From the NCBI RefSeq assembly GCF_023283885.1, contig NZ_JAKILA010000001.1, forward strand, positions 1-64,000: a stretch of DNA of 64,000 nucleotides, written 5' to 3'. Positions 48,202-56,980 of the stretch are shown here, one piece after another (positions within the stretch are counted from its first letter, which is position 1; each line of letters starts with the position of its first letter). The notes beneath the pieces were generated by a model. It ran no database searches. It was not told where the DNA came from and was given only the letters and a program-made list of their open reading frames with translations. The stretch comes from Shewanella basaltis (GTDB lineage Bacteria > Pseudomonadota > Gammaproteobacteria > Enterobacterales > Shewanellaceae). The translations under genes were made by a program, and so were the position numbers.

Positions 48202-49206
48202 TCACTTCAGATTTTTTATGTCACGATATCGATTTTGCATTTCCACAGGTGTGATAGAAAAATATTTTTTAAAGGCGGATGAAAAATTCGACACGTGATT
48301 ATACCCAGCCAAGTAGGCCACTTCTCCAATCGATTTTCCTTCAAAAATGAGCCGTCTTCTTGCATGTTCAAGAATTTGATTGCGCATGTATTCTTTAAGC
48401 GTCAGTTGATGGCGGCTCTTAAAATAACGCTGTAACGTGCTGATACTCGCCCCTAATCTGCTTGCCAATTGAGGCAGGGACAATGACTCATACAATAAAG
48501 ACTCAATTTTAGCTTCAAAGTCATGATCAATGGCTGCGCAAGCATCATTCATGCAGCAAGTGCTAGATTCTACTCGCGATTGCTGGGTGACTGTCGAAGT
48601 TAATAAGCGAAAAGATTGACAAAAAAATTGCAGTGCAATTTGTTCAACTTCCCACTGATAACATAAGGTTTCATCTACCGTCTTTTGATACAAATCATGT
48701 ACTAATGTAAGTAAAGAAGCCTCGCAGGGCCACTGAAATACCGAGTTAGAGGCACCAAAAATCTGCTCAATATCTTGTCTGTCTACTGCGTTACTGCAAC
48801 GTGCTAACAACCATGCTTTACTCACGCTTAAGCTGATTTTTTTAACCGCTTGTTGCTGATTAAAAAATCGGGTAAAGACTTGTTGATCATTCATCACATT
48901 AATAAATAGCGCGGGTTGTTCATTAGCCTCTATCTCGTAGCGTTGATGCTCAAGTGCAAAACAAACCCTACCGTGCAATAGCACATTAATACTGATGCCA
49001 GGAGATAGTTGGCTACAACTATAACCGTCAACATTTTCGGTGATATTAGCGCAATGAATATCAATGCCATTAGGCAAAGTCTGAAAACAAATATCTCCCG
49101 CCATAAACGATTTTGACGGCGCATGGCTAACATTAATAAATGCATCATCGTAACCAGCATCTTTAATTTTACGAGACAGTTCAACCTTAGAAAAACACGT
49201 ATCCAT
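48202..49206 (-). CDS. AraC-family regulator, divergent from iron-regulated receptor operon
   Basis: A 334-residue regulator with a C-terminal AraC double helix-turn-helix (LPQLASRLGASISTLQRYFKSRHQ...IGEVAYLAGYNHVSNFSSAFKKYFSITPVEMQ). The N-terminal sensing domain resembles PchR-type siderophore-responsive activators (IDIHCANITENVDGYSCSQLSPGISINVLLHG...). The intergenic region with the TonB receptor contains a Fur box, so both genes may be iron controlled. Likely activator of the receptor operon in the presence of the imported ligand (inference). Confidence 0.85.
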   Translation of the reverse strand: MDTCFSKVELSRKIKDAGYDDAFINVSHAPSKSFMAGDICFQTLPNGIDIHCANITENVDGYSCSQLSPGISINVLLHGRVCFALEHQRYEIEANEQPALFINVMNDQQVFTRFFNQQQAVKKISLSVSKAWLLARCSNAVDRQDIEQIFGASNSVFQWPCEASLLTLVHDLYQKTVDETLCYQWEVEQIALQFFCQSFRLLTSTVTQQSRVESSTCCMNDACAAIDHDFEAKIESLLYESLSLPQLASRLGASISTLQRYFKSRHQLTLKEYMRNQILEHARRRLIFEGKSIGEVAYLAGYNHVSNFSSAFKKYFSITPVEMQNRYRDIKNLK

Positions 49207-49306
49207 TGGCAGTTCACTCTTTCATTACAATTGGCGATTACACATAACACGTTGGCGATATCGCATAACAATCAGTGCCACGCTCAACATAACACAGTGG
49301 TAACAT

Positions 49307-49325
49307 AATGATAATAGTTATCATT
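49307..49325. promoter_or_regulatory. Fur box upstream of the TonB receptor operon
   Basis: AATGATAATAGTTATCATT, 15 of 19 to the GATAATGATAATCATTATC register and a near-perfect match to the 7-1-7 form TGATAATnATTATCA. It lies 39 bases before the receptor start and 101 bases before the divergent AraC gene. It predicts repression by Fe-Fur. Confidence 0.85.
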
Positions 49326-49363
49326 ACCATTGTTTGGAAGTTTTTCATTAAAAAGGAATCGTT

Positions 49364-51478
49364 ATGTTACCTAAGCGCTTTAAAATAAGCACCACAAGCT
49401 TAGCTGTTGTTACAGTGCTTATGTCTCCATTGCTACTCGCTGCGGAGCCTAAAGAGTCTGAAGAAATTGAAAGAGTGACGGTGTGGAGCACCACGATAAA
49501 TGCTTCTTCAATGTATTTAAAAGAAGAAGCCATTGCCAGTAAGCAAGCGGATCATATTAGTGACTTGTTGCGCAGTATTCCTGGGGTTGATGTGGGCGGA
49601 GCTCACTCACTTAATCAACGCATAACGATTCGAAGTATGGACGACAAAGATTTAGATATTTCGATTGATGGTGCCCAGCAAAATAACTACATGTATCACC
49701 ACATGGGTAATTTACAGATCCATGCCGACATCTTGAAATCGGTAGACATCGATGTTGGTAATAACTCAGTTATTAATGGCGGATTAGGTGGCTCGGTGAG
49801 GTTTGAAACCAAGCAAGCCCGTGACTTATTACAAAATGACGAACAATTTGGTGGACGAGTACAGGTGGGTGCTGGAGATAACTCTGGACAAAATTATTCT
49901 GCAACCGCTTACGGCTTACTCAACGACAGCATCGATTTTCTCGGGTATTACAATTTTGTCAAACGCGATAATTATGAAGTAGGTGGTGGCGTTATTACCG
50001 ACTCCACTGGCGAAAAAATTGACGGCACCGATGGCACAGTAAGAGGCCTTAAAGGCGAACTTGATGATGCACTCATTAAGTTTGGCTGGGAGCCAAGTGA
50101 CAATCAGCGCGTACAGCTTAGCTATGAAAAATACCAAGATGAAGGCAACTACAGTTATCGTCCCGATATGGGGTTAGCGACTGATATCGCCATCACCGAG
50201 TCACTGCTAGTCCCCCTTTTGTGGCCCACTCAATTTACCCGAGACACGCTAGCGCTAAACTACGAGTTGAGTGTGGATTCTACTCTGTTAAAAGCTGCTG
50301 CGTATTCTAACACCAGCGAGCTGTGGCGTGATGAGACAGGCTACGCCGACAACCCTAGCTTTGCAGGATGGGCTGCGATTGTTACAGGCGAAGCCAAAAA
50401 CCAAGGGATAAACCTGTTAGGCGAAAGTGGACTAACCGCCTTATGGGAACATGAGCTTACTTATGGTTTTGATTACGTTAAACACGATACAGATTATTCA
50501 GCACAATACAGCGCAAGCACAGATGAGTCAGCTGAATCGGCTAACAATATGGCTCTGTTTATACAAAATAAGATTACCTTTAATGACTATGTCAGCTTGA
50601 CCCCTGGCCTGCGTTATGACAAGTACTCAATAGACTCGAAAGTGGTCGACAATGACTTTAACAATACGGCTTGGGCATTGGAGTTAGCTGTACAGCCAAC
50701 CAATGACTTACTCTTTAGCCTAAGCGCAACAGAGCTATTTAAAGGGCCCGAAATTGGTGAAGTCTTTGTCGGTGCAGGGCTATTTGATACCAGCAATGAA
50801 GATATAAAAGCTGAAACAGGCACTAACTACGAGTTAGCTTTTGCTTATCAATTTAATGCTTTTGGTGATGACAGCGTTTCATTAGGCGCGACAGTATTTA
50901 AAACCGAAATTAATGATTATATCTATGATTATGCCTCTGCCCCTGCCACATCAGGTTCGAGCTATTGGAAAGACAATATCGGCGACATGGAAATTGAAGG
51001 TTTTGAAACTTATATCAATTACCTTAATGGTGGTTTCTCTGGCTCTGTGACATTTTCAAGTGCCGAAAGCGAACTACAAGCATTTGAGCAATACAGTGAC
51101 TTAAATGGTGCTCGTCTAGACAGACAACAAGGTGACACAATCAGTGCAACAGTCGGCTACTTATTTGAAGAAATAGGCCTATCGTTCAACTGGGAATTGC
51201 TTCATGCCGGAGATGTTGATGCAGGATTAGACCTTGACGGTGCTAGCCTTGATAACAGCAAACAACGTTATACCGTGCATAACATCAATGCTAGATGGGA
51301 TATACAAGCGATTGAAGGGCTTAGCATTATCGCTGGTGTCGATAACCTATTTGATGAGTACTATGCTTCACAATCATCTCGAACCGGTGTGTCATTCCAC
51401 CCTCGATTTGGCGAACTGTACCTACAGGATTTTGAACCAGGTCGAAACATCAAAGCCACAGTGTCATATCAATTCTAA
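49364..51478 (+). CDS. TonB-dependent outer-membrane receptor (iron-regulated)
   Basis: A 704-residue receptor. A signal peptide (MLPKRFKISTTSLAVV...LLLAAEP) precedes a TonB-box-like ERVTVWST, a plug domain (DLLRSIPGVDVGGAHSLNQRITIRSMDDKDLDISIDGA), and a 22-stranded barrel ending in the aromatic residue of VSYQF. MYHHMGN in the plug and the plug/barrel pattern recall hemin or ferric-siderophore receptors, but the ligand is not clear. Good RBS-like AAAAGGAATC ahead of the ATG. Its stop overlaps the next gene start by one base. Confidence 0.9.
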   Translation: MLPKRFKISTTSLAVVTVLMSPLLLAAEPKESEEIERVTVWSTTINASSMYLKEEAIASKQADHISDLLRSIPGVDVGGAHSLNQRITIRSMDDKDLDISIDGAQQNNYMYHHMGNLQIHADILKSVDIDVGNNSVINGGLGGSVRFETKQARDLLQNDEQFGGRVQVGAGDNSGQNYSATAYGLLNDSIDFLGYYNFVKRDNYEVGGGVITDSTGEKIDGTDGTVRGLKGELDDALIKFGWEPSDNQRVQLSYEKYQDEGNYSYRPDMGLATDIAITESLLVPLLWPTQFTRDTLALNYELSVDSTLLKAAAYSNTSELWRDETGYADNPSFAGWAAIVTGEAKNQGINLLGESGLTALWEHELTYGFDYVKHDTDYSAQYSASTDESAESANNMALFIQNKITFNDYVSLTPGLRYDKYSIDSKVVDNDFNNTAWALELAVQPTNDLLFSLSATELFKGPEIGEVFVGAGLFDTSNEDIKAETGTNYELAFAYQFNAFGDDSVSLGATVFKTEINDYIYDYASAPATSGSSYWKDNIGDMEIEGFETYINYLNGGFSGSVTFSSAESELQAFEQYSDLNGARLDRQQGDTISATVGYLFEEIGLSFNWELLHAGDVDAGLDLDGASLDNSKQRYTVHNINARWDIQAIEGLSIIAGVDNLFDEYYASQSSRTGVSFHPRFGELYLQDFEPGRNIKATVSYQF

Positions 51479-52089
51479 TGATAAGTACATGGTTACGAAC
51501 GGCAAAAGCAAAGCGTTTTTTTAGCTTTTGCCGTTGGCTACACATTTATGTGTCTTGCACATTATTTTCCCTGTTAGTCTTTTTTAGCCTAACGGGGATA
51601 ACTTTAAATCACCCTACCTGGACCGCAAAAGCACAAAACAACACTCATACATTATCTCTACCTGAAACCTTTATGCACTATGAAGGTGAATACCCGCTCA
51701 AAGCACTGCAACTGCATATTGAGCAAGCAACGTCTTTGGCTTCACCGCGCAGTATAGATGTGATGGTCGACATGGGAGAAATTACCTTCGATTACCCTCT
51801 ACCATCGGGTTATGCCTTTGTCACTGTACTACTCGACGACGGCATCATCGAAATCGAAAAAAGCAGTCAAGGGTTATTAGGGCTATTGAACGACTTACAC
51901 AAAGGTCGACATAGCGGTGATGTTTGGTCAGTGGTGATAGATCTATCAGCGGCGTTAATTTTGCTGTTTGCATTAACAGGGCTGATTATTTTATTACAAA
52001 ACGCCAAGCACCGAGGCAAGGGCATGCTCGTGGTCTTATTGGGAAGCATCACGCCTTTAATTATTTATCTCATCGCGGTACCAAGATAA
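51478..52089 (+). CDS. PepSY-associated inner-membrane protein
   Basis: A 203-residue protein of the PepSY-TM-like family: an N-terminal helix (YVSCTLFSLLVFFSLTGITLNHP), a periplasmic domain (~45-150) with DLHKGRHSGDVWSVVIDLSAALIL, and two C-terminal helices. The ATG overlaps the TonB receptor stop (TAATG). Related proteins act with TonB-dependent receptors, some as ferric-siderophore reductases or membrane partners. Its function here is inferred from that context. Confidence 0.82.
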   Translation: MISTWLRTAKAKRFFSFCRWLHIYVSCTLFSLLVFFSLTGITLNHPTWTAKAQNNTHTLSLPETFMHYEGEYPLKALQLHIEQATSLASPRSIDVMVDMGEITFDYPLPSGYAFVTVLLDDGIIEIEKSSQGLLGLLNDLHKGRHSGDVWSVVIDLSAALILLFALTGLIILLQNAKHRGKGMLVVLLGSITPLIIYLIAVPR

Positions 52090-52127
52090 AGGAGAAACCC
52101 ATTTTGAAAAAGGAGCAAACAATTTAT

Positions 52128-52631
52128 ATGGTGCGATTACCATTGGTTATATTGCTATTTATTGCGCTATGGCTGTTACCAAATATCACTCATGCGCAAA
52201 CCATCACTGTTTCGGTAGAAATCCCCGACATAAAAACCTCTCCTTACCACAAGCCTTATGTCGCGGTATGGATAGAAACCCCAAAACGTGAAGGTGTCCA
52301 TACCCTTGCTTTTTGGCGTCAACAAGCAGATTGGTTCAAAGACCTGCGACAGTGGTGGCGCAAAATCGGTCGTAACCAGTCGCCAGACTACCAAGCGGTT
52401 GCAGGCGCAACACGCAAACCAGGGGTATACAGCCTGCAATGGGATGGAAAATTAACATCAGGAAAAATGTTACCCGCGGGAGAATACTTACTGCATGTTG
52501 AATCAGTACGTGAACAGGGTAGCCGGGAATACCTGCAGCAAGCATTCACCTACCCAAGTGACAATAAGCAAGTGTTCACTATTGAGGGTAAACAAGAGAT
52601 AGGCACAGTAACCTTATCCATTCAGCCGTAA
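52128..52631 (+). CDS. Exported DUF2271 protein of the receptor operon
   Basis: A 167-residue protein with a signal peptide (MVRLPLVILLFIALWLLPNITHA, cut before QTI) and a DUF2271 domain: YVAVWIETPKREGVHTLAFWRQQADWFKDLRQWWRK and GVYSLQWDGKLTSGKMLPAGEYLLHVE, a beta-rich fold with GxYxLxWDG typical of the family. A TTG at 52104 with a better-spaced AAGGAG could be the true start, adding eight residues including MKKEQ. It is 38 bases after the PepSY gene. Role unknown, consistently linked to TonB receptors. Confidence 0.8.
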   Translation: MVRLPLVILLFIALWLLPNITHAQTITVSVEIPDIKTSPYHKPYVAVWIETPKREGVHTLAFWRQQADWFKDLRQWWRKIGRNQSPDYQAVAGATRKPGVYSLQWDGKLTSGKMLPAGEYLLHVESVREQGSREYLQQAFTYPSDNKQVFTIEGKQEIGTVTLSIQP

Positions 52632-52647
52632 AAATAGGAAGAAAAAT

Positions 52648-53514
52648 ATGCCAGTTAACTACCAACAATGGCCACGAGTTATACTAACCGCCATCAGTAT
52701 GCTCATGGTATCAAGCGCTACAGCACACGAACGCTATATTTTACCCTCTCACACTTTACTCTCTGGCGATCAACCACAAACGGTGACAGTTAACGCCAGT
52801 ATTTCTAATGCTATTTTTCACCCAGATCAACCATTAGGAGACAGTGGTTCTGGACGTGATGTCGGTGAGTTTAAGGAATATTTTGCCAATTTAGATTATG
52901 CCGTGATAAAACCTGACGGCCAAATGACAACCGATACTCAATGGACAGCATTTTCGCGTATGTCAGTGGCAGATGTAACCTTAACAGATCCCGGAACTTA
53001 TCGTATCGGGATAGTACAACCAGACATATTTATGACGACATTCATTAACTCAGACGGTCAACCTGAACGTATTTGGGGGCCATCACCCAACATCCCAGAT
53101 GGGGCCAAAAATGTTGTTCGCCGAACCACAGCAGCCCGAGTCGAAACCTTTGTCACATTAAATAATGCCACTCAAGCAGCCCTTAAACCCACAGGTACAG
53201 GCATTGAAGCACTAAGTATTACACACCCCAACGATCTGTTTGCCAACGAACCGGCACAGTTTATGTTGTATTTTAACGGCAAACCACTGACAGAAAACGT
53301 CGACGTTAAATTAATCCAGGCGGGTACCCGTCACCGCAATGACCGAGAAGAAAAGCAGTTAATAGTTGCAAAAGATGGGGCGGTAAACTTTACCCCCACA
53401 CAAGCAGGCTTTTACTTGTTAATCGCTGAAACCCATATAGATAAACCTCAGCAACAAGATGTAGATGTTAAACACTATAGCCTGTATTTAACGTTAGAAG
53501 TGTTCCCAGAGTAA
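52648..53514 (+). CDS. Exported DUF4198 protein of the receptor operon
   Basis: A 288-residue periplasmic protein: signal peptide cut near SSATA-HERYILP. It is followed by the DUF4198 family pattern with HERYILPSHTLLSGDQPQTV, YAVIKPDG, and a second beta-sandwich half (FTPTQAGFYLLIAETHI). The N-terminal His in the mature protein could bind metal, as proposed for related nickel/cobalt-linked proteins. It is the last gene of the four-gene Fur-box operon, followed by a terminator. Confidence 0.82.
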   Translation: MPVNYQQWPRVILTAISMLMVSSATAHERYILPSHTLLSGDQPQTVTVNASISNAIFHPDQPLGDSGSGRDVGEFKEYFANLDYAVIKPDGQMTTDTQWTAFSRMSVADVTLTDPGTYRIGIVQPDIFMTTFINSDGQPERIWGPSPNIPDGAKNVVRRTTAARVETFVTLNNATQAALKPTGTGIEALSITHPNDLFANEPAQFMLYFNGKPLTENVDVKLIQAGTRHRNDREEKQLIVAKDGAVNFTPTQAGFYLLIAETHIDKPQQQDVDVKHYSLYLTLEVFPE

Positions 53515-53542
53515 GCATAAAAAGAAACCAATGTGCTACTGC

Positions 53543-53574
53543 ATGCTAACGCCTCAACTGGCGTTAGCATTTTA
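53543..53574 (+). terminator. Terminator of the receptor operon
   Basis: Perfect 11-bp arms ATGCTAACGCC / GGCGTTAGCAT, loop TCAACT, then TTTATT, 28 bases after the DUF4198 stop. Confidence 0.85.
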
Positions 53575-53996
53575 TTCACGATACACATTGCGCTTAAGAT
53601 GAATACCAACACCTCACCCTAAAATGTATTGCAAGCGACAAGCAAAACCATGCTGCCTAAAATCAAAAAACATGGCGATATTATGTCAATGTGTGCGTTG
53701 AGCCACAATGACTGTCGCTGCAGCATAACCTGACATAAGCAATAAGCGTTTTCAATTACTTAGCTAAAATTTACCACCATATTCTGCCGTAAAATATAAC
53801 CCTAAACTGACAAATTATGGAAACCTCTAAAACGACAACTTTTCCCTGTACTTTTATTACAATATAGAGCCTAGTGATCAATCAACACTGACCCACTACA
53901 CTAGAGCCTACCTAAATGATTTCTGGACAAAAACGTTTTAGATGGTCAGCTGTATTAGGTGAGTTTTGTATAAATATTTCTATGGGTTAACTTCCC
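53575..53996. other. Gene-free stretch before the integron cassettes
   Basis: About 420 AT-rich bases with many stops in all frames. I see no gene, repeat or RNA signal. It borders the attC site at 53997. Confidence 0.5.
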
Positions 53997-54120
53997 GCAT
54001 AACGGGCGACAAAATGTAGCGGCAATTTGGTTTAAAATTTGACAAAACACAACACTAACTTGCCGCGTAGTTTTGGCGTCACAGCGAGCAACGCGAGCGC
54101 TTTTAATGCGTTTGTTATGT
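53997..54120 (-). repeat. Integron attC recombination site 1 (124 bp)
   Basis: On the minus strand it starts with the R'' core ACATAAC, overlapping the stop codon of the cassette gene (CACATAA), and ends with the R' core GTTATGC. The arms complement each other: CATAAC pairs with GTTATG, and an inner pair CTACGCGGCAAGTT / AAATTGCCGCTAC folds the middle. Size, terminal cores, imperfect dyad and position directly behind a gene are those of attC sites. Confidence 0.8.
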
Positions 54121-54702
54121 GCCACTCATCCAATGCTCAAACTGCATATTTATATTTTTCATTTTTGACATAGCATTAAGCCTTCGCTTCATCTCTTTTA
54201 AACTTGGCAGGAAGCAACCTTCTCTTTCTGCATCAGATTTTTGGGTTTCGTCAAAATCAATCAAATATAGAATTTCATATGTACCAACTTTGTTCAGCTT
54301 CGACTCTAACTGAGTACCCCATACCTGCTTTTTATTCACCTTTAGTAAATAGCGATCTTCGGCGGCACAAGAGAGCCAAGCGGCTCCCTCATCTTTAGGA
54401 TCAATATCTTTTGCTTTTTTCGCATATTGAAACGCGGCCAAATAGTCTTCAGGAGTTTTTCCATGCTGCATTATTAACGCAGCGCTATAATAATCTTTAG
54501 CAGTAAAGGCTCTATTATCAGATAGAATTTCTTTCACTCTATTGCGCCGAATTTGATCATCTTTAGCGACCGCTAACCAGTCAATTTTTTCATAATCTCC
54601 ACTTCTAGCAAGTTGGTCTTCTTCCGCCATTTTTTCCAGTTCAGAAGCAAAGGTTGCTGGTGTAATAAATAGCGATAAAACAACTAATAACTTAAAATTC
54701 AT
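54115..54702 (-). CDS. Integron cassette gene 1: exported protein of unknown function
   Basis: A 195-residue protein with a signal peptide (MNFKLLVVLSLFITPATFA-SE) followed by a helical, charged mature part (EEDQLARSGDYEKIDWLAVAKDDQIRRNRVKEIL...) with a sel1/TPR-like AAFQYAKKAKDIDPKDEGAAW and three cysteines. The EDQ-R-R pattern recalls DUF6624-type proteins, a tentative link. Its stop codon lies in the R'' core of attC 1, and its start is 18 bases inside the boundary of attC 2, so gene plus attC form a complete ~0.7-kb cassette. AGGGAG ribosome site before the ATG. Confidence 0.8.
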   Translation of the reverse strand: MNFKLLVVLSLFITPATFASELEKMAEEDQLARSGDYEKIDWLAVAKDDQIRRNRVKEILSDNRAFTAKDYYSAALIMQHGKTPEDYLAAFQYAKKAKDIDPKDEGAAWLSCAAEDRYLLKVNKKQVWGTQLESKLNKVGTYEILYLIDFDETQKSDAEREGCFLPSLKEMKRRLNAMSKMKNINMQFEHWMSGT

Positions 54703-54719
54703 GCATTACTCCCTGTGGC

Positions 54720-54815
54720 ACATAACGCCGCCAACACAGGCAGCCGAAGCGCAGCGTAGGCTGTCCAGTGCAATGCGTTTTTTGCATTGCACGATTGTGT
54801 TTGGTCCTGTTAGCA
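54720..54815 (-). repeat. Integron attC recombination site 2 (96 bp)
   Basis: On the minus strand, R'' core TGCTAAC (overlapping the TAA stop of the second cassette gene) and R' core GTTATGT. Next to the cores, CCAAACACA pairs with TGTGTTGGC. The middle is a hairpin GTGCAATGC / GCATTGCAC plus an AGCC...GGCT arm. It sits exactly between the two cassette genes. Confidence 0.8.
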
Positions 54816-55091
54816 GTGGCCATGTGGCACGTTTAGTTTTGTATTACACCAAGGGCATATCGTGGGATTTAATGCCCAGCCTCCGGTACGAAATAATTTG
54901 CCGTTTACGGTTATAGCCCCAAACTGAGATTTACCACATTTTGGACATTTATTAATGCGCAGTTGAACTACCACCGCGACGATAATTGAAGCCAAGGCGA
55001 CCACGAAAGCAACATACTCGAAAGACTCAAATAAAAACGCTGAGACTACCGAAAGAAAGAATATTGCGAAACACGACGGTATTACCTTCAT
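54810..55091 (-). CDS. Integron cassette gene 2: small membrane protein with zinc ribbon
   Basis: A 93-residue protein: two hydrophobic helices at ~6-22 and ~27-44 followed by a zinc-ribbon-like tail CPKCGKSQF...CPWCNTKL (two CxxC pairs 31 residues apart). The TAA stop overlaps the attC 2 core. The 5' boundary of the cassette is not clear, so the cassette upstream edge may have decayed. Function unknown. Confidence 0.72.
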   Translation of the reverse strand: MKVIPSCFAIFFLSVVSAFLFESFEYVAFVVALASIIVAVVVQLRINKCPKCGKSQFGAITVNGKLFRTGGWALNPTICPWCNTKLNVPHGHC

Positions 55092-55552
55092 GAATATTGA
55101 TCTTTTTGCTTGGTATTCTTGTTCCGAATTAATGGAATTACCTAGTGAATGCTAACAATTCTATAGTGCGTGAAGGGCGCATCTATCTACCGATGTCACG
55201 CTCATGTATTAATCAATCTATTTTTAACAAATAACGTAATGTATTGCTAACTATAATTTTTTTATTGATGCTAGAGAGATTAAGAAAATGAAAGTGCGCT
55301 CGTCACTCATTTTCTTGAATATGGGAGCACAACAATAAGCGCCCGCCTCAATGGGAGACAATGAAGTCGAACGCTATCTAAATACTGAGTGTTAAAACAA
55401 GACGTTGCACCACGAACGCAAGCCACGGCACTCAATTCATTGTCATTTTTATATAAGCACATAATAAAAAAGAGCTTTCGTTAAACTTAAATGTTGCCCG
55501 CAGTAAAAAACAAGAGCCGCTAACATTGCCACCCATTCCAATTGACTAAATA
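55092..55552. other. Gene-free stretch upstream of cassette 2
   Basis: About 460 bases without a convincing gene. TGCTAAC-like words at 55150 and 55233 hint at eroded attC cores, but I find no matching partner core. Confidence 0.45.
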
Positions 55553-55839
55553 TTGAGCGCTGAACGACGCTTTATTTATCCTTTCCAAACGGTAATTAAA
55601 GATGGCCAGACCAAGACAGTATTGGTTGAAGATACCGGTCGGATTATTCGAGAAGATAAGCGTGGCGCCATAGCTCAAGCAGTCAGGACATACTGAATAG
55701 GCTCAATATCCCCGCAGAGAATTGGCTTAAAATCACTACTGAATTTGGGGCATTACCCGCATTAACTGAATATTGTGAGCATCTAGAGCGAAAACGACGA
55801 CAAGGCGCTGCAAATTGTCAGCGCTGGTTGTGCGCTTAA
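55553..55839 (+). pseudogene. Frameshifted remnant of a ~100-residue protein
   Basis: From a TTG at 55553 the frame reads LSAERRFIYPFQTVIKDGQT, then KTVLVEDTGRIIREDKRGAI, and stops at ~55697. Reading one base differently after ~55685, the frame continues DILNRLNIPAENWLKITTEF, then ALPALTEYCEHLERKRRQGA, to a stop at 55839. One base lost near 55685 joins the two halves into one protein; a segment in the second half may also be missing. It lacks a good start. I do not recognise the family with certainty; such relics often come from mobile elements. Confidence 0.65.
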
Positions 55840-56303
55840 GTCATCATCCCCAATCAAATTTCAATTCTTCTAACACTGGATAGCTATCAAGTTTTTCTGC
55901 TGTGTTGAATTCTGCAAATGATGAATAACCCACTCATTTAACGATAATATTTTAGCCATATCGATAAAAATTGATGAGTTGAGCACATCGTCGTATCCCT
56001 CGCCAAAGCCATGAAAACGAGTAAAGTTATTTTTCAATTAATGGGTGTCATGGTTTTCTTTTTATTGTTTGGTTAAAAAGCGAAAATGTTGCCGGAACGG
56101 CACTGGTGATCCAAGAGGGGATTGCTGTTGATCCCCTTTTGGCCCGTGCAGGGTGGAACCTTGCGATCTTAAGCGTTAGTGGCCGCAGGCTATAAGCAAA
56201 ACAACAAAAGCTAACACCTGGTTCCCGGCTCAAAAACATTGCCGGGAAGACGTATCTAATGGCGTTTATGTCACTGGAAGCAATATATGGGTTCAGCGAC
56301 AGC
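55840..56303. other. Gene-free stretch after the remnant
   Basis: About 460 bases. A hairpin GGGGAT-TGCTGTTG-ATCCCC followed by TTTT at ~56115-56140 looks like a plus-strand terminator with no intact gene before it, perhaps left over from a lost gene. Otherwise nothing is seen. Confidence 0.45.
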
Positions 56304-56906
56304 TTACTCATGTCCCCATGGCGCGGGTGGTAATGCAACCGGTTTGGTTAAATCAAACTCCACTTTAAAATCGCGATTTTCACGTGTTAAACGATACGTA
56401 AAAGTATGCGCTTCAATCATCATCTGCCACACATTGGTGACCGATTGATCTAGGCCATTTTGTTTAAAATTGACTATCGACTCATCATCCACAGGGAACG
56501 ATTGCATATTGGCGGTACCAACATCGCGAGTATCGCCACCGTACATAGTGACTTTGTCTTCAGAGCCATCTTTGTGGCGATGGTCGTGCTTTAACCGTAA
56601 CCCCGTGTCGGTTTGAGTGATGACCCAAGTGCGTGAATGATCTTCACCTACATGAAAAGGCACTTTTAACTCAGTGTCATTGCATTGGCGTACATGCATA
56701 ATCAGCGCTTTACCGCTAAAGCCATCATCTTCACTGCCACCAGCAGTGATTTTACCGGCAAAAGCTTTACCACAAAGATTGGCTATTGCTTCAAAAAACT
56801 GCTGTTGCTGCACTGAATTAGCCGCGTTACTTGGAGCTGCGATTAATGCCGCACTACAGACTAATGCACTGGTGAAGTAACCTGGTAATCTACTCGTTTT
56901 AGCCAT
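56304..56906 (-). CDS. Exported conserved protein of unknown function
   Basis: A 200-residue protein with a signal peptide (MAKTSRLPGYFTSALVCSAALIAAPSNA, cut before ANS) and a beta-rich mature domain: GKAFAGKITAG, HVRQCNDTELKVPFHVGEDHSRTWVITQTDTGLRLKHDHRHKDG, and YRLTRENRDFKVEFDLTKP. The His-rich HDHRHKDG loop is notable. Two cysteines may form a disulfide. I do not recognise a named family. Good GGATCAGC ribosome region. It stands alone. Confidence 0.75.
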   Translation of the reverse strand: MAKTSRLPGYFTSALVCSAALIAAPSNAANSVQQQQFFEAIANLCGKAFAGKITAGGSEDDGFSGKALIMHVRQCNDTELKVPFHVGEDHSRTWVITQTDTGLRLKHDHRHKDGSEDKVTMYGGDTRDVGTANMQSFPVDDESIVNFKQNGLDQSVTNVWQMMIEAHTFTYRLTRENRDFKVEFDLTKPVALPPAPWGHE

Positions 56907-56980
56907 GATGCTGATCCTTTGCTTATTGAGACTATTCTGCCATTTAGGTTACACGCTTTACCAACTGAGGCCTAGGACAA

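Noticed and set aside
51924..52127. Longer start for the DUF2271 gene inside the PepSY gene
   Set aside because: It would bury the signal peptide inside the protein; starts at 52104 or 52128 give a normal one.
53543..53574. Hairpin with TAACGCC / GGCGTTA arms read as a third integron attC site near the cassettes
   Set aside because: It is only 28 bases of stem-loop with a 6-base loop, lacks L'' and L' boxes, and is followed by TTTATT right after an operon, so it is a terminator.
55147..55240. TGCTAAC-like words as cores of another attC upstream of cassette 2
   Set aside because: No complementary partner core or paired arms could be found at a sensible distance.
56950..56972. Minus-strand CCTCAGTTGGTAAAGCGTGTAA resembling a tRNA D arm, possible attachment-site remnant
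   Set aside because: Only about 22 bases match, with no anticodon or T arm; could be chance, though it borders the accessory patch.
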